From: Pengzhenrongella sp031582905
GTDB taxonomy: Bacteria > Actinomycetota > Actinomycetes > Actinomycetales > Cellulomonadaceae
Direction of reading: 5' to 3'
DNA length: 64,000 bases
NCBI RefSeq assembly: GCF_031582905.1
Contig: NZ_CP133990.1
Span: 1,736,001-1,800,000, forward strand
In this document: positions 9,220 through 18,421 of the stretch, piece after piece
Layout of the letters: every line of letters starts with the position of its first letter
How positions within the stretch are numbered: the first letter of the stretch is position 1
The notes under the pieces: model-generated
The model's database searches: none
What the model saw: the letters and a program-made list of their open reading frames with translations, nothing else
Told to the model about the DNA's origin: nothing
Translations under genes and position numbers: made by a program

Positions 9220-11261
9220 TCAGGACCCCGTCGCGGGGCGTGGGCGCGGCACGTCGGCGCCGGCGGCACGCCGACCGCCGGTCGGGCTGACCCGGGCGCG
9301 ATCGGCGCGCAGGCGCACACCGATCTCCTCGGGGGTGGTCGGTCGGGCGAGGTGGAAGCCCTGCCCGATCGCGCAGCCGAGGTCCCGCAGGCTGATGGCG
9401 GTGGCTTCCTCCTGGACGCCCTCGGCGATGACCCGCAGCCCGAGGTCCCGGGCGAGCATGATGGTGGAGCGCACGATGATGAAGTCGTGGTGGTCGCGGT
9501 CCATGTCGCTGACGAACGACCGGTCGACCTTCAGCTCGTCGACGTCGAGGCGCTTGAGGTAGTTCAGCGAGGCGTGCCCGGTCCCGTAGTCGTCGACGGC
9601 GATCCCGACGCCGAGGCTCCGCAGCTCGGCGATGACGACGCCGGCGCGGGCGGGGTCGGACATGAGGCCGGTCTCCGTGACCTCGAGGACGAGCTCCGTG
9701 GGCGGGACGCCGTGGTGACGCAGCGCCTCGGCGACCTGACCGGGCAGCGCGAGGTCGGACAGGTGCCTCGCGGACAGGTTGACGGCCATCCGCAGCCGGT
9801 GCCCCTCCGCACGCCACCGGGCGAGGTCGGCGAGCGCGGTGTCCAGCACGTAGGCCGTCAAGGCGCCGATGAGGCCGGAGTTCTCCGCGAGCGGGATGAA
9901 GCTGTCCGGGGGGACGAGGCCACGGGCGGGATGACGCCAGCGGATCAGCGCCTCGACCCCGACGGTGCTGCGGTCGGTCAGGTCGATCTGGGGCTGGTAG
10001 GCGACGGTGAGGTGGCCGTTCTCGAGAGCCGCGCGCAGATCCGCGAGCAGGCGCAGTCGCTCGACGGTGTTGACGTCGAGCCGCTCGGAGTAGACGCAGG
10101 TCCGGTCGCGGTCCAGCTTGGCCTGGTAGAGCGCGATGTCGGCGTTCTTCAGCAGCGTCGCGGCGTCGGTGCCGTGCGCGGGTGCGACCGCGACCCCGGC
10201 GCTCGCCCGGACCACGAGGTCGAGCTCACCGACCGGCATGGGCGCGGCGAGCGCGGCGAGCAGATCGTGCGCGAGCGCCTCGCTGTCGACGAGGCCGCCG
10301 TCGACCACGACACCGAACTCGTCACCGCCCAGGCGGTTGACGAGCTGGGAGCCGCCGAGCACGCCGTCGAGGCGATCGGCGACGGTGCGCAGCAGCTGGT
10401 CGCCCACCGGATGTCCGAGCGTGTCGTTGATGTCCTTGAAGTTGTCCAGGTCGAGCAGGACGAGACCGGGGCCGGTGTCGTCCCCCGCGCCGCGATGGAG
10501 TGGGAGAGCTGCGCCTGGAGCCGGTCGCGGTTGCCGAGACCCGTGAGCGGGTCGTGCGTGGCCTGGTAGGCGTGCCGCACCGCCACCTTGGTGGACAGGT
10601 AGACCGCGAGGGCGGGGGCGCACAGCAGCAGCAGGAACGGGACGCCGCTGCTCGCGACGTTCGCGGCGACCGCGCCGATGCACAGCAAGATGGTTTGGGT
10701 GGCGGCGAAGAAGCGCACGTCGTGGCCCACGACCCGCTGCAGCGGCTGGGCAGCGGCGAGCGAGACGACGACGGCGACCAGCAGCCGGTTGACGACGACC
10801 ATGACCACGCCCGCGATCAGCAGGGGCAGCAGGTCCTCGAGCGGGACCGTGCCTGGCACCTCGAGCAGCCGCAGGTCGGCGAGCCACGTGAACACGGCGC
10901 CCGCCGCGAGCAGGCTCAGCGCGTACTGGCCCGAGTTGAACACCGACTTCAGCGGCGCACGCCGCTGCAGGACGTCGTCGGCGAGGCTCGCGACGAGCTG
11001 CGCGAGCATCGCGACCCCCAGCCCACCGACGGGGATGAGGGCGAGGACGAACGGCGTGGACGTCGACACGGCCTCGGCCGGCTCGTCGCCGCGTGACACG
11101 CTGAGCGGCTTCACCTCGCCGATCAGCGCCGCGAGGGCGAGGAAGGCGGCCGGCCAGACCGGCAGGTCGGTGAGCGTCCGGGACCAGTCGGTCCGGACGG
11201 TCACCACGACGAGGGCTGCGACACCGAGGAGTGCGACGAGCAGGACGTACGCGGAGACCAC
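9220..11261 (-). CDS. membrane GGDEF-EAL cyclic-di-GMP enzyme (frameshifted)
   Basis: About 680 residues after repair. The first ~230 residues hold six to eight hydrophobic helices, a membrane sensor module of unnamed type. A GGDEF domain follows (HDPLTGLGNRDRL, then LGGDEFGVVVDGG), then an EAL domain. Both active sites look intact: GGDEF, EALIRW, NLSARHL, EVTETG, DDYGTGHASL, KVDRSF and EGVQ. It could make or break down c-di-GMP; the net direction cannot be told from sequence. The frame breaks at the C-run 10492-10496 and one added base restores it. A 34-residue ORF ends 49 bp upstream of its start. Four other c-di-GMP proteins lie in this window. Confidence 0.9.
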
Positions 11262-11310
11262 TGAGGACCGGGTGGGCCGACGTGCGGCCCCCGGTCCGGT
11301 GTGGAGCCGG

Positions 11311-11415
11311 TCAGATCCACTTCCAGCCGCTGGTGACGACGGTCGCGGCGACGAGCACCGGAGTGCTCCCCGCGAGACGGACGACGGTGTGCTTCGTGCT
11401 GCGCCACTTGAACAT
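11311..11415 (-). CDS. 34-residue micro-protein upstream of the GGDEF-EAL gene
   Basis: The ATG at 11415 has GAGGAG 7 nt upstream, an excellent ribosome site. The product is basic at its N-terminus (MFKWRSTKHTVVRLAG) and then has one short hydrophobic stretch (TPVLVAATVVTSG) ending WKWI. It sits 49 bp before the membrane GGDEF-EAL gene on the same strand, so co-transcription is likely. I know no family for it. A small membrane-associated peptide acting with the adjacent enzyme is a guess from position. Confidence 0.6.
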   Translation of the reverse strand: MFKWRSTKHTVVRLAGSTPVLVAATVVTSGWKWI

Positions 11416-11628
11416 TGCCGGGCTCCTCGTGCTGTGTGCCGCCGGATCGCGATCGTGGTCGCGTCTCGGCGTCGGTTCGGGTCCGCCTGCGGGCGGGGCG
11501 GGTGCTCCCGCCGTCACTGGACCCATCGGCGCGGAACTCACCTCGTTGAGCGATAGGACCCCCTGCGTGCGAACGGGTGAACCGACGCATGACCTGGTCA
11601 TCTGTAGCACACCGACGGTCGGTGGGGA

Positions 11629-12486
11629 TCACGGAGCGCCCGTCAGGCCGAGGGCCGTGCGCAACGTGCGGACCACTCCGTCCTGGGTGTTGGACGGCGC
11701 CCGGTACCGCGCCCGCGCCAGCACCTGGGGATGCGCGTTGTCCATGGCGACCGAGTGCTCGGCGGCGTCGAGCATCTGCAGGTCGTTGAGGTAGTCCCCG
11801 AACGCCATGGTCTGGCTTCGGCTGATCCCGTGCAGGCGCTGCAGGGTCTGCACGGCCGCGCCCTTGTGGACGTCGGCGTGCATGACGTCCACCCAGTGGG
11901 CACCCGAGACGACGACTTGATGGGTGTCGGCGAACCGGGCGAGCGCCGGGGCGGTGGTCCGAGCAGCCGAGCCGGCGTCGAAGACGGCGACCTTGAGGAC
12001 GTCGTCGTCGACCGCGAGGAGGTCGGGGACCGACTCGAGCCGCGCGTAGTAGCGGTCCGCCTCCGCGCGGACGGCGGCGTCGTGCGTCTCGAGGTAGGCC
12101 GAGCGTTTCCCGCAGACGACGGCGCCCGCGTGCACCCCGGTCGCCACGAGGTCGCGCACCGCACGCACGACCTCGTCGACGACGCCCCGGTCGATCGTGG
12201 TCGAGCTGATCTCCCGTCCACCGTGCGCCACGTAGGAGCCGTTCTCCGCGATGATCACGAGGTCGTCGGCGACCGGGGCGAACTGGGCCGCGAGCGTCGC
12301 GTGCTGACGGCCGCTCGCGGGGCAGAAGATGACACCGCGCTCTCGCAGCTGCGGCAGGAGCGACCACAGCGAGTCCGGGATGCGGTGGTCGGCGTCCAGC
12401 AGGGTGCCGTCCATGTCGACCGTCACGAGGCGCAGGTCGGGCAGCGGGCCGGTCAGCGCCACCCGGGCAGCGGTGTCGAGGGACAT
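11629..12486 (-). CDS. HAD-superfamily Cof-type phosphatase
   Basis: 285 residues with all HAD motifs: DMDGTLLD (motif I, nucleophile Asp), PASGRQ (motif II Ser), a Lys in VHKGAAVQTL (motif III) and FGDYLNDLQML (motif IV). The Cof-type C2 cap lies between motifs II and III. Members dephosphorylate small phosphometabolites such as sugar phosphates or flavin/pyridoxal phosphates; the substrate cannot be assigned. The start at 12486 has GGAGG 7-8 nt upstream. The frame is clean throughout. It is divergent from the VanY-like peptidase gene. Confidence 0.9.
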   Translation of the reverse strand: MSLDTAARVALTGPLPDLRLVTVDMDGTLLDADHRIPDSLWSLLPQLRERGVIFCPASGRQHATLAAQFAPVADDLVIIAENGSYVAHGGREISSTTIDRGVVDEVVRAVRDLVATGVHAGAVVCGKRSAYLETHDAAVRAEADRYYARLESVPDLLAVDDDVLKVAVFDAGSAARTTAPALARFADTHQVVVSGAHWVDVMHADVHKGAAVQTLQRLHGISRSQTMAFGDYLNDLQMLDAAEHSVAMDNAHPQVLARARYRAPSNTQDGVVRTLRTALGLTGAP

Positions 12487-12660
12487 GCGTCGATCCTCCC
12501 AGCGCGGTGGGCCGCGGGTGAAATGCGGGCGGCACGCGCGCCGTGACCTGATCGTGACCTCCGGGCCCGTTACCGCGCGGGTCCGGCTGTGCTGTGCTCG
12601 GACCGTCGCGCTGATCGGGAGGATCCGGGCAGTGCGACGAGGCGCAGAGGAGGGCGACGG

Positions 12661-13838
12661 GTGACGGTCGACAGGTCGCGAGGGCGTCACCGCGCTCCGG
12701 GGAGAGCCGCAGGGCCCGCCCTCCGCTGGAGCCGCGGCGGCGCGGTCGTGGTCGTGGCGGGGATTCTCGCCGGTGGACCCCCGGCCACCGCGGCACCGGA
12801 CCGGTGGACCGGCTTCGGCGGGACCATCGCGCCCCCCGTGGCCCAGCGTGCCGCGGGGGCGGCGACGGATCGGCTCGCCCCGGCCGCGCGGGCCTTCGCC
12901 GACGCCGCCTGGAGGGAGTCGGTCGCGCTCGCGACCGCTGCGCTCGCCGCGGCCGCTGCCGCGGACGGCCTCGCGGCGACCCTCCCGCCGGACCAGGTCC
13001 CGGACCAGGTCCCGGACGCCCTCAGGACGGCAGCCGACCGGCTGACCGGGTTGCTCGGCCCCGGTACGGGCCGATCCCGCGACGTCGGCGACCTGACGCG
13101 GAGCGCCGCCGTCGCGCAGACCGCGGGCGAGGTCTTCCGGTACGCCATGGACGTCGAGTCCCTCGTGCAGGCGGCTGCTCAGGAGGCCGTCGTCGTCCCG
13201 GGGCAGCGACTCGCCGAGCTCGAGGCGGCCGCCGGGGCTGCCGCGGACGCCGGGAAGGTCCCGCTCGCCCCTCCGGCCCCCTGCCCGACGGCGTCCTGGC
13301 CACGTCACCCGGCGCCGGGCCGGCCGAGTCCGTCTCGCCGTCCGCGCGAGCCGGCGCCGGCGCGGTCGGGACGTCCGCACGCGCGCGGCTCCGCCCGGAC
13401 GCCCCGGCGGGCGTCACCGAGCTCGTCCGGCGCTGGGCGAACGGGATGATCCCGTCCGAGGCGCTGTGCCCGGTGCCGTTCGACCCGTCCGCCCGCCTGC
13501 AGTGCGACGCCGCCTCGGCCCTGACCCTGCTGAACGACGCCCACCGCGCCGAGTTCGGACGCGACCTGGACATCGTCAGCGCGTACCGGCCGCTCGACGT
13601 GCAGGTCAGCCTGCGGGCGTCGAAGGGGTGGCTGGCGGCGGTCCCCGGGACGTCGAACCACGGGTGGGGCCTCGCCGTCGACTTCGGCGGGATCGGGCGG
13701 CTCGGGCAGTTCGACCACCCCGGGTACCGGTGGCTGCAGGAGCACGCCGAGGCGTTCGGCTGGCACCACCCGCGGGTCATGGAGCCCGGTGGCGGCGGAC
13801 CGCAGGAGCCGTGGCACTGGGAGTTCGGCACCGCCTGA
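12661..13838 (+). CDS. secreted VanY-family (M15) D-Ala-D-Ala carboxypeptidase (frameshifted)
   Basis: A secretion signal lies at about residues 24-45, followed by a long Ala-rich helical region (~50-210) of unknown role. The C-terminal ~160 residues are the M15/VanY peptidase: SAYRPLDVQ, the zinc-site motif SNHGWGLAVD (His and Asp) and EPWHWEF (the last zinc His). Such enzymes trim peptidoglycan stem peptides outside the membrane. The GTG at 12661 has GAGGAGG upstream. The frame breaks at the CCCCC run 13277-13281; one base added gives about 392 residues and joins APLPDGVLATSPG to the peptidase domain. Confidence 0.85.
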
Positions 13839-13940
13839 CCCGCGCGGGCGAGTGCACCGATGACTTCCGCCGCTGCGGTCGGTCGAAGTGGTGTGGCGCG
13901 CCGCGCCCTGTACCGAGCCCTTCGCACCCGGGAGTTCACC

Positions 13941-14348
13941 ATGGCCAACCACCTCAGCCCCTACATCCACCTCGACGGGACGGCGCGCGAGGCCATGGAG
14001 CTCTACCGCAGCGTCTTCGGCGGCGAGCTCCAGATGAACACGTTCGGCGAGTTCGGTGCCCCCGAGGGCGTGGACCCGGGCGGCATCATGCACGCCCAGC
14101 TCGAGACGCCGCACGGCTGGATCCTCATGGCGTCCGACCTCCCGCCGGGGATGCCGCACACGCCCGGCGGCACCATCACGGTCTGCCTGCACGGCGACGA
14201 CGCCGACGAGCTGCGCGGCTTCTTCGCCCGGCTCGCGGACGGCGGGACGGTGAACGTCCCGCTCGAGAAGCAGATGTGGGGCGACGAGTTCGGCGAGTGC
14301 GTGGACCGCTTCGGCGTCGGGTGGCTCGTCAACATCAGCGGGGCCTGA
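13941..14348 (+). CDS. VOC-superfamily (PhnB/glyoxalase-like) protein
   Basis: 135 residues, a complete 3-demethylubiquinone-methyltransferase/PhnB-like VOC protein: HLDGTAREAMELYRSVFGG near the start, IMHAQLETPHGWILMASD in the middle and WGDEFGECVDRFGVGWLVN at the end. These small proteins are common in actinobacteria; the reaction is unknown for most. The start at ATG 13941 has GGGAG about 8 nt upstream, and extending to an ATG at 13860 would add residues with no resemblance to the family. Confidence 0.85.
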   Translation: MANHLSPYIHLDGTAREAMELYRSVFGGELQMNTFGEFGAPEGVDPGGIMHAQLETPHGWILMASDLPPGMPHTPGGTITVCLHGDDADELRGFFARLADGGTVNVPLEKQMWGDEFGECVDRFGVGWLVNISGA

Positions 14349-14434
14349 GCGTCGTCAGCGGAGCCTGAGCGTCGTCAGCGAGGCGTGAGCGTCGCCCGGA
14401 TGCGCCCGTCCTCGCCGGGTGCGAGCGTGGAGGC

Positions 14435-14596
14435 ATGACCGAGAAACTGCCGGACAGCTTCGACCCCCAGCAGCCCGACGTCCCGACCTGGGCGGTCGAC
14501 CCCCACCCGATCCCGGACTCGCACGAGGGTCAGGCTCCGACGACGGAGCCCGACGAGGGCGAGTCGGCGGGGAGGGCGTCCCCGGCTGACCCATGA
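14435..14596 (+). CDS. 53-residue acidic, proline-rich small protein
   Basis: The ATG at 14435 is preceded by GGAGG with good spacing. The frame reads MTEKLPDSFDPQQPDVPTWA, then many Asp, Glu and Pro, with no hydrophobic helix, and codon third positions are strongly G/C. It faces the 3' end of the esterase gene. The opposite-strand reading here is arginine-rich, typical of a shadow, which supports this strand as the coding one. Function unknown; probably disordered. Confidence 0.5.
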   Translation: MTEKLPDSFDPQQPDVPTWAVDPHPIPDSHEGQAPTTEPDEGESAGRASPADP

Positions 14597-15577
14597 GGGG
14601 CGCGAGCCACGCGAGCTGCCGCGGGAAGCGGTGGCCGCCACCGCCCTCGTGCTCGTTGTAGCGGTACACGTCGATCGCCGTGGGCGCCACGCGGCCCGTC
14701 GCGGCGCCGTACTCGTTGTGCGCCGCGTAGACGGTGGACGGTGGGCAGATCGGGTCCCGCAGGGCGACCGAGAACAGCACCGGCGCGGTCGCGCGGCGGG
14801 CGTGGCTGACCGCGTCGAGGTAGGAGAACGTCCGGAACACCGTCTCGGCGGCGTCGCGGTGGACGGCGAGGTAGCGGGTGATCTCGGCGTAGGGGTCGCG
14901 GTCGGTGAGGTCCACCGCGCGGCGCACGTGGCACAGGAACGGGACGTCGGTCAGCACGCCGGCCAGCCCCGGGACGAGTCCGGCGACCGCGAGCGCCATC
15001 CCGCCGCCCTGGCTCGCGCCGAGGACGGCGACCCGCGAGGCATCCACGTCGTCCAGGGAGCGGACCGCGTCGACCGCGCGCACCGCGTCGGTGAACAACC
15101 GGCGGACGTAGTGCTCGTGCGGGTCGAGGGCGCCGCGCGTGAGGAAACCGGGCGCGGCCGGGCCGCTGCCCACCGGGTCCGGCGTGGCGCCACCGCTGCC
15201 GGATCGGCTTCCTGGCCCCGGGTGTCCATCACGAGGGTCACGTACCCCGCGGCCGGCCAGGCGAGGTGCTCGTGCGGGAGCCCGCGCCCCCCGCCGTAGC
15301 CGATGTACTGCACGACGGCGGGCAGGCCGCCGTCGGGCACGGGACCGGCCGGACGCAGGAGCCAGGCCTTGATGCGGTGACCACCGAAGCCCGCGAGCTC
15401 CACGTCCCGCACGTCGACGGTGCGCAGGCCGGTCGCCACCGGCGTGGCCGTGAGCGCGAGGTCGTGACTGCGTGCCTCGGCGAGCGTCCGGGCCCAGAAG
15501 TCGTCGAAGTCGTCGGGCTCGTCCAGGTCGGGGACGTACCCGGGCAGGGCGGCCGGGTCCAGATCGAGGAGTGCCAT
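14530..15577 (-). CDS. acetyl xylan esterase / cephalosporin-C deacetylase family (CE7), frameshifted
   Basis: Alpha/beta hydrolase of family CE7, which removes acetyl groups from xylo-oligosaccharides. Visible motifs are YIGYGGGRGLPHEH, DTRGQ, the nucleophile GASQGGGMAL, RDPICPPSTVYAAHNEYG around the catalytic Asp, and HEGGGGH with the His. It lacks a signal peptide, so it acts on imported oligomers. The frame breaks at about 15208-15218; adding one base gives DTRGQGSRSGSGG and continues correctly. A second break near 14600 is likely: the uncorrected frame runs to 14355 through arginine-rich sequence, while one extra base ends it at 14530. Its ATG lies 8 bp after the GH5 stop, so the two form an operon. 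Confidence 0.85.
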
Positions 15578-15585
15578 GGCGGTCC

Positions 15586-16992
15586 TCAGGGCCGAGCGGC
15601 CAGCTCGGCGCGCAGCAGCGCCTCGAGCGGCTCGCGCCGTACGCAACGGTCGAAGGCGAACGAGCCGGTCAGCGCGTCGACGTCGCCCACCTCCACGCCG
15701 CGGAACCTCTCGGCGAACTCGTCGACCAGCGGCTCGGCCAGCAGGATGTGCCGGACGAGGAGGTTGATCCAGGGTTTGGCGCCCCAGGGGAACGGGTCGA
15801 AGTCCGGGAACTCGGTGGCGAACAGCTGCTCGACCGGCGCGAGCACGTCGCGGACGCCCTGCTCCGAGCCGCCCCACGAGTCCGTGCCGAGTCGGCGCTT
15901 CTTCTCCAGGACCGGTCGGATGGTGGCGAGGTAGGGGCTGTCCGGCGCGGTGGTGACGAGGCCCTGGGTGCCGATGTCCTTGTAGGTCCACAGGCTCCAG
16001 CTCGCGCCGTGCTCGCGGTACAGGTCGAGCTGGTCCTGCAGCAGGCGCAGGCAGCCGGCGTCCCGCTCGGCGTCTCCGGTGTACAGCGGCCCGAACTCGC
16101 CGATCCAGATCGGCGTGCCGGTCCGGCGCATGAACTCGGTGCGCTCGAGGAACTTCGCCTCGACGGTGCCGCGGTCGAAGTGCTGGCCGCGCGTCAGGCC
16201 GGGGTAGCGGCTCTCGCTCGCGATGCCCGGCAGCGCGTAGTCGTGCGCGGTGTAGACCGTCTGCGGGAAGACGTCGGTGAACACGGAGAAGTCGGTCGAG
16301 TACCGGTTGCCGTCCAGGAAGAGCACGTGGTCGGGGTCGACCGCCCGGATCGCGCGCTCGAGCCGGGCGTAGAAAGGGCCGATGACCTCGCCGCTGGCGT
16401 CCGCCGGCTCGTTGAGCGGGTTGTAGCCCGCCACCCACGGGTTGTCCCTGTACCGCTCGGCAACCGCCTCCCACAGGTGCACGACGCGGTCCTGGAAGTG
16501 CGGGTGCGTCCAGAAGTGGGCCCAGTGCGACGGGTTGTTCGAGTGCCAGTTCTGGTTCTGGCTCCCGGGCGCGGAGTGCAGATCGAGGATCGTGTAGATG
16601 CCGTGGGCCGCGCAGGCGTCGACCACCTGGTCGAGCCGGCGGAAGCCCGACTCCTTGATCGTGAACGGCGCCGAGTCCTCCTCGAAGTGGTGGTAGCTGA
16701 ACGGCACCCGCAGGCAGTTCACGCCCAGGCCGGCGAGGTAGGCGGCGTCGTCGGCGGTGAAGAAGTCGGTGAGGAAGCCGTCGAAGAAGGCGTCCGACGC
16801 CTCGGCGCCCATGCTGCGGCGCATGGCGCGGCGCAGCTGGGCCTCGGTGGCGGGGTAGCCGGTGATGAAGTTCTCCATCGTCATCCAGCCGCCGAGCCCG
16901 AAGCCGCGCAGCAGCACCGTGGCGCCGTCGGGGGTGACGAGCCGGTCGCCGTCGACCTGCACCTGGGCCCGCGCCGGACGCGTCGTCTCCAT
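15586..16992 (-). CDS. glycoside hydrolase family 5 enzyme
   Basis: 468 residues, a clean frame. A (beta/alpha)8 GH5 fold: GFGLGGWMTMENF near the start, LDLHSAPGSQNQNWH, the acid/base Glu in GYNPLNEPAD, and the nucleophile Glu in IWIGEFGPLY. There is no signal peptide, so it is a cytoplasmic glycosidase, probably acting on beta-linked gluco- or xylo-oligosaccharides taken up from outside; the exact specificity is not readable. The start at 16992 has GGAGG 5 nt upstream. It is first in a GH5-CE7 operon, divergent from the LacI gene, with a palindromic operator between them. Confidence 0.9.
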   Translation of the reverse strand: METTRPARAQVQVDGDRLVTPDGATVLLRGFGLGGWMTMENFITGYPATEAQLRRAMRRSMGAEASDAFFDGFLTDFFTADDAAYLAGLGVNCLRVPFSYHHFEEDSAPFTIKESGFRRLDQVVDACAAHGIYTILDLHSAPGSQNQNWHSNNPSHWAHFWTHPHFQDRVVHLWEAVAERYRDNPWVAGYNPLNEPADASGEVIGPFYARLERAIRAVDPDHVLFLDGNRYSTDFSVFTDVFPQTVYTAHDYALPGIASESRYPGLTRGQHFDRGTVEAKFLERTEFMRRTGTPIWIGEFGPLYTGDAERDAGCLRLLQDQLDLYREHGASWSLWTYKDIGTQGLVTTAPDSPYLATIRPVLEKKRRLGTDSWGGSEQGVRDVLAPVEQLFATEFPDFDPFPWGAKPWINLLVRHILLAEPLVDEFAERFRGVEVGDVDALTGSFAFDRCVRREPLEALLRAELAARP

Positions 16993-17024
16993 CGTTCCTC
17001 CGCACTGAGGGGTGACCGGATGGG

Positions 17025-17038
17025 GGTAACCGGTTACC
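17025..17038. promoter_or_regulatory. LacI-type operator in the GH5/LacI divergent promoter
   Basis: GGTAACCGGTTACC is a perfect 14-bp palindrome with a central CpG, as expected for LacI-family operators. It lies 32 bp upstream of the GH5 start and 68 bp before the LacI start, so it could control both directions. Confidence 0.7.
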
Positions 17039-17106
17039 ATCACCCTAGCCGGTTCGCCGACGCCGTCCAACGCAGGACCGGGCGCCCGGCGCAGGGAGGA
17101 GCGCCG

Positions 17107-18135
17107 GTGTCGGCGACGATGCGCGACGTGGCGCGGCGGGCCGAGGTGTCCGTCAAGACCGTGTCCAACGTGGTCAACCAGTTCCCGCACGTCCGGCCGG
17201 CCACGCGCGAGCGCGTGCTGGCCGCGATCGACGAGCTCGGGTACCAGATGAACTTCACCGCCCGCAGCCTGAGCCTCGGCCGCACCGGGATGATCACGCT
17301 GGCGATCCCCAAGCTGCGGCTGCCGTACTTCGCGGAGCTGGCCGACGAGGTGATCGGCGCGGCGGAGGCGCGTGGGTACACGGTGCTGGTGGAGCAGACC
17401 GGGGGCTCGCGCGAGCGCGAGATCGAGCTGCTGGCGAGTGACCGGCGGCGCATGACGGACGGCCTGATCCTGTCGCCGTTCGGGCTGCGGTCGGGCGACG
17501 GCCCGCGGCTCGAGACCGGCTTCCCGGTCGTCCTGCTGGGGGAGCGCTCGCTGCACGCCCGGGTGCACCACGTCGTCATGGCCAACACCGCGGGAACCCG
17601 CGCCGTGACGGAGCACCTCCTCGCGATCGGCCGACGGCGCATCGCCCTCGTCGGCTCGTACGAGCCCGGGGCCGAGGGCGCCGGCTATCTGCGGACGCAG
17701 GGGTACCTCGAGGCGCTCGCCGCCGCCGGCCTCGAGCGCGACCCGGCACGGACCGCCCCGATCGAGGACTGGACGATGGCCGGTGGCGCGGACGCGATGC
17801 GCGCCCTGCTGGCCCGTGGCGTCGAGTTCGACGCCGTCCTCGGGCTCAACGACGTGCTCGCCCTGGGAGCGATGCGCGCGCTCTTCGAGCACGGCCTCAG
17901 CGTGCCCGACGACGTCGCCGTCGCGGGCTTCGACGACATCGAGGAGGCGGGCTTCTCCCGGCCCAGCCTCACGACCGTCCGGCCGGACCGCGCGCAGATC
18001 GCCCGGCACGCGGTCGCACTGCTCACGGAGCGCATCGTCGGCGCAGGGCCGGAGCCGGCCTCCCCGGACAGGGAGGCGCCGTACGTCGCCGACTACGTCC
18101 TGCGTGTGCGCGAGTCCACCGGGCCGCGGGCCTGA
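17107..18135 (+). CDS. LacI-family transcriptional regulator
   Basis: 342 residues. The N-terminal HTH is clear (TMRDVARRAEVSVKTVSNVV), followed by the hinge helix region and a periplasmic-binding-protein-like sugar domain (residues ~60-335) with the usual GFDDIEEAGFSRPSLTTVR near the end. The start GTG 17107 has GGGAGGAG just upstream. It is divergent from GH5-CE7 and upstream of a sugar-binding lipoprotein and a glycosidase, so it most likely represses this locus and is released by a sugar from plant-polymer breakdown. Both inducer and operators are inferred. Confidence 0.92.
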   Translation: MSATMRDVARRAEVSVKTVSNVVNQFPHVRPATRERVLAAIDELGYQMNFTARSLSLGRTGMITLAIPKLRLPYFAELADEVIGAAEARGYTVLVEQTGGSREREIELLASDRRRMTDGLILSPFGLRSGDGPRLETGFPVVLLGERSLHARVHHVVMANTAGTRAVTEHLLAIGRRRIALVGSYEPGAEGAGYLRTQGYLEALAAAGLERDPARTAPIEDWTMAGGADAMRALLARGVEFDAVLGLNDVLALGAMRALFEHGLSVPDDVAVAGFDDIEEAGFSRPSLTTVRPDRAQIARHAVALLTERIVGAGPEPASPDREAPYVADYVLRVRESTGPRA

Positions 18136-18212
18136 CGGGTCTGACGGGCCCGGGCCTGAGGGCCGAGGGGCGCGACCGTCGGGACGGTCGCCGTCGGGGG
18201 TGAGTGACGGTC

Positions 18213-18281
18213 GGCCGGTGGATCACGCTGGGCCGGTGGTCACGGTTGACCGGTGGTCATGGTCGACCGGTGGTCATGGTT
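18213..18281. repeat. four ~17-bp tandem repeats upstream of the sugar-binding-protein gene
   Basis: Four units of 17-18 bp (starting about 18213, 18231, 18248 and 18265) share CCGGTGGTCA; the last two differ at one base. They fill the middle of the 286-bp gap between the LacI gene and the lipoprotein gene, about 50 bp before a palindromic operator. The 17-bp unit is not a multiple of three, so this is not coding. Confidence 0.6.
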
Positions 18282-18332
18282 CGGCTGCGGCGCGCACGGT
18301 CTCCTTGACCCTCACCACCCCGTGTGCTCCAC

Positions 18333-18346
18333 TTACACCGGTGTAA
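18333..18346. promoter_or_regulatory. palindromic operator upstream of the sugar-binding-protein gene
   Basis: TTACACCGGTGTAA is a perfect 14-bp palindrome with the same ACCGGT centre as the operator at 17025. It lies 75 bp before the start of the lipoprotein gene, where a LacI-family repressor would be expected to bind. Confidence 0.65.
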
Positions 18347-18421
18347 TTGAACCGATTCAGCCACAGCGGCCACCGGCCGCGCAGCACCAGGCACTCCGCA
18401 ACGACGCGGGAAAGGGCAACG

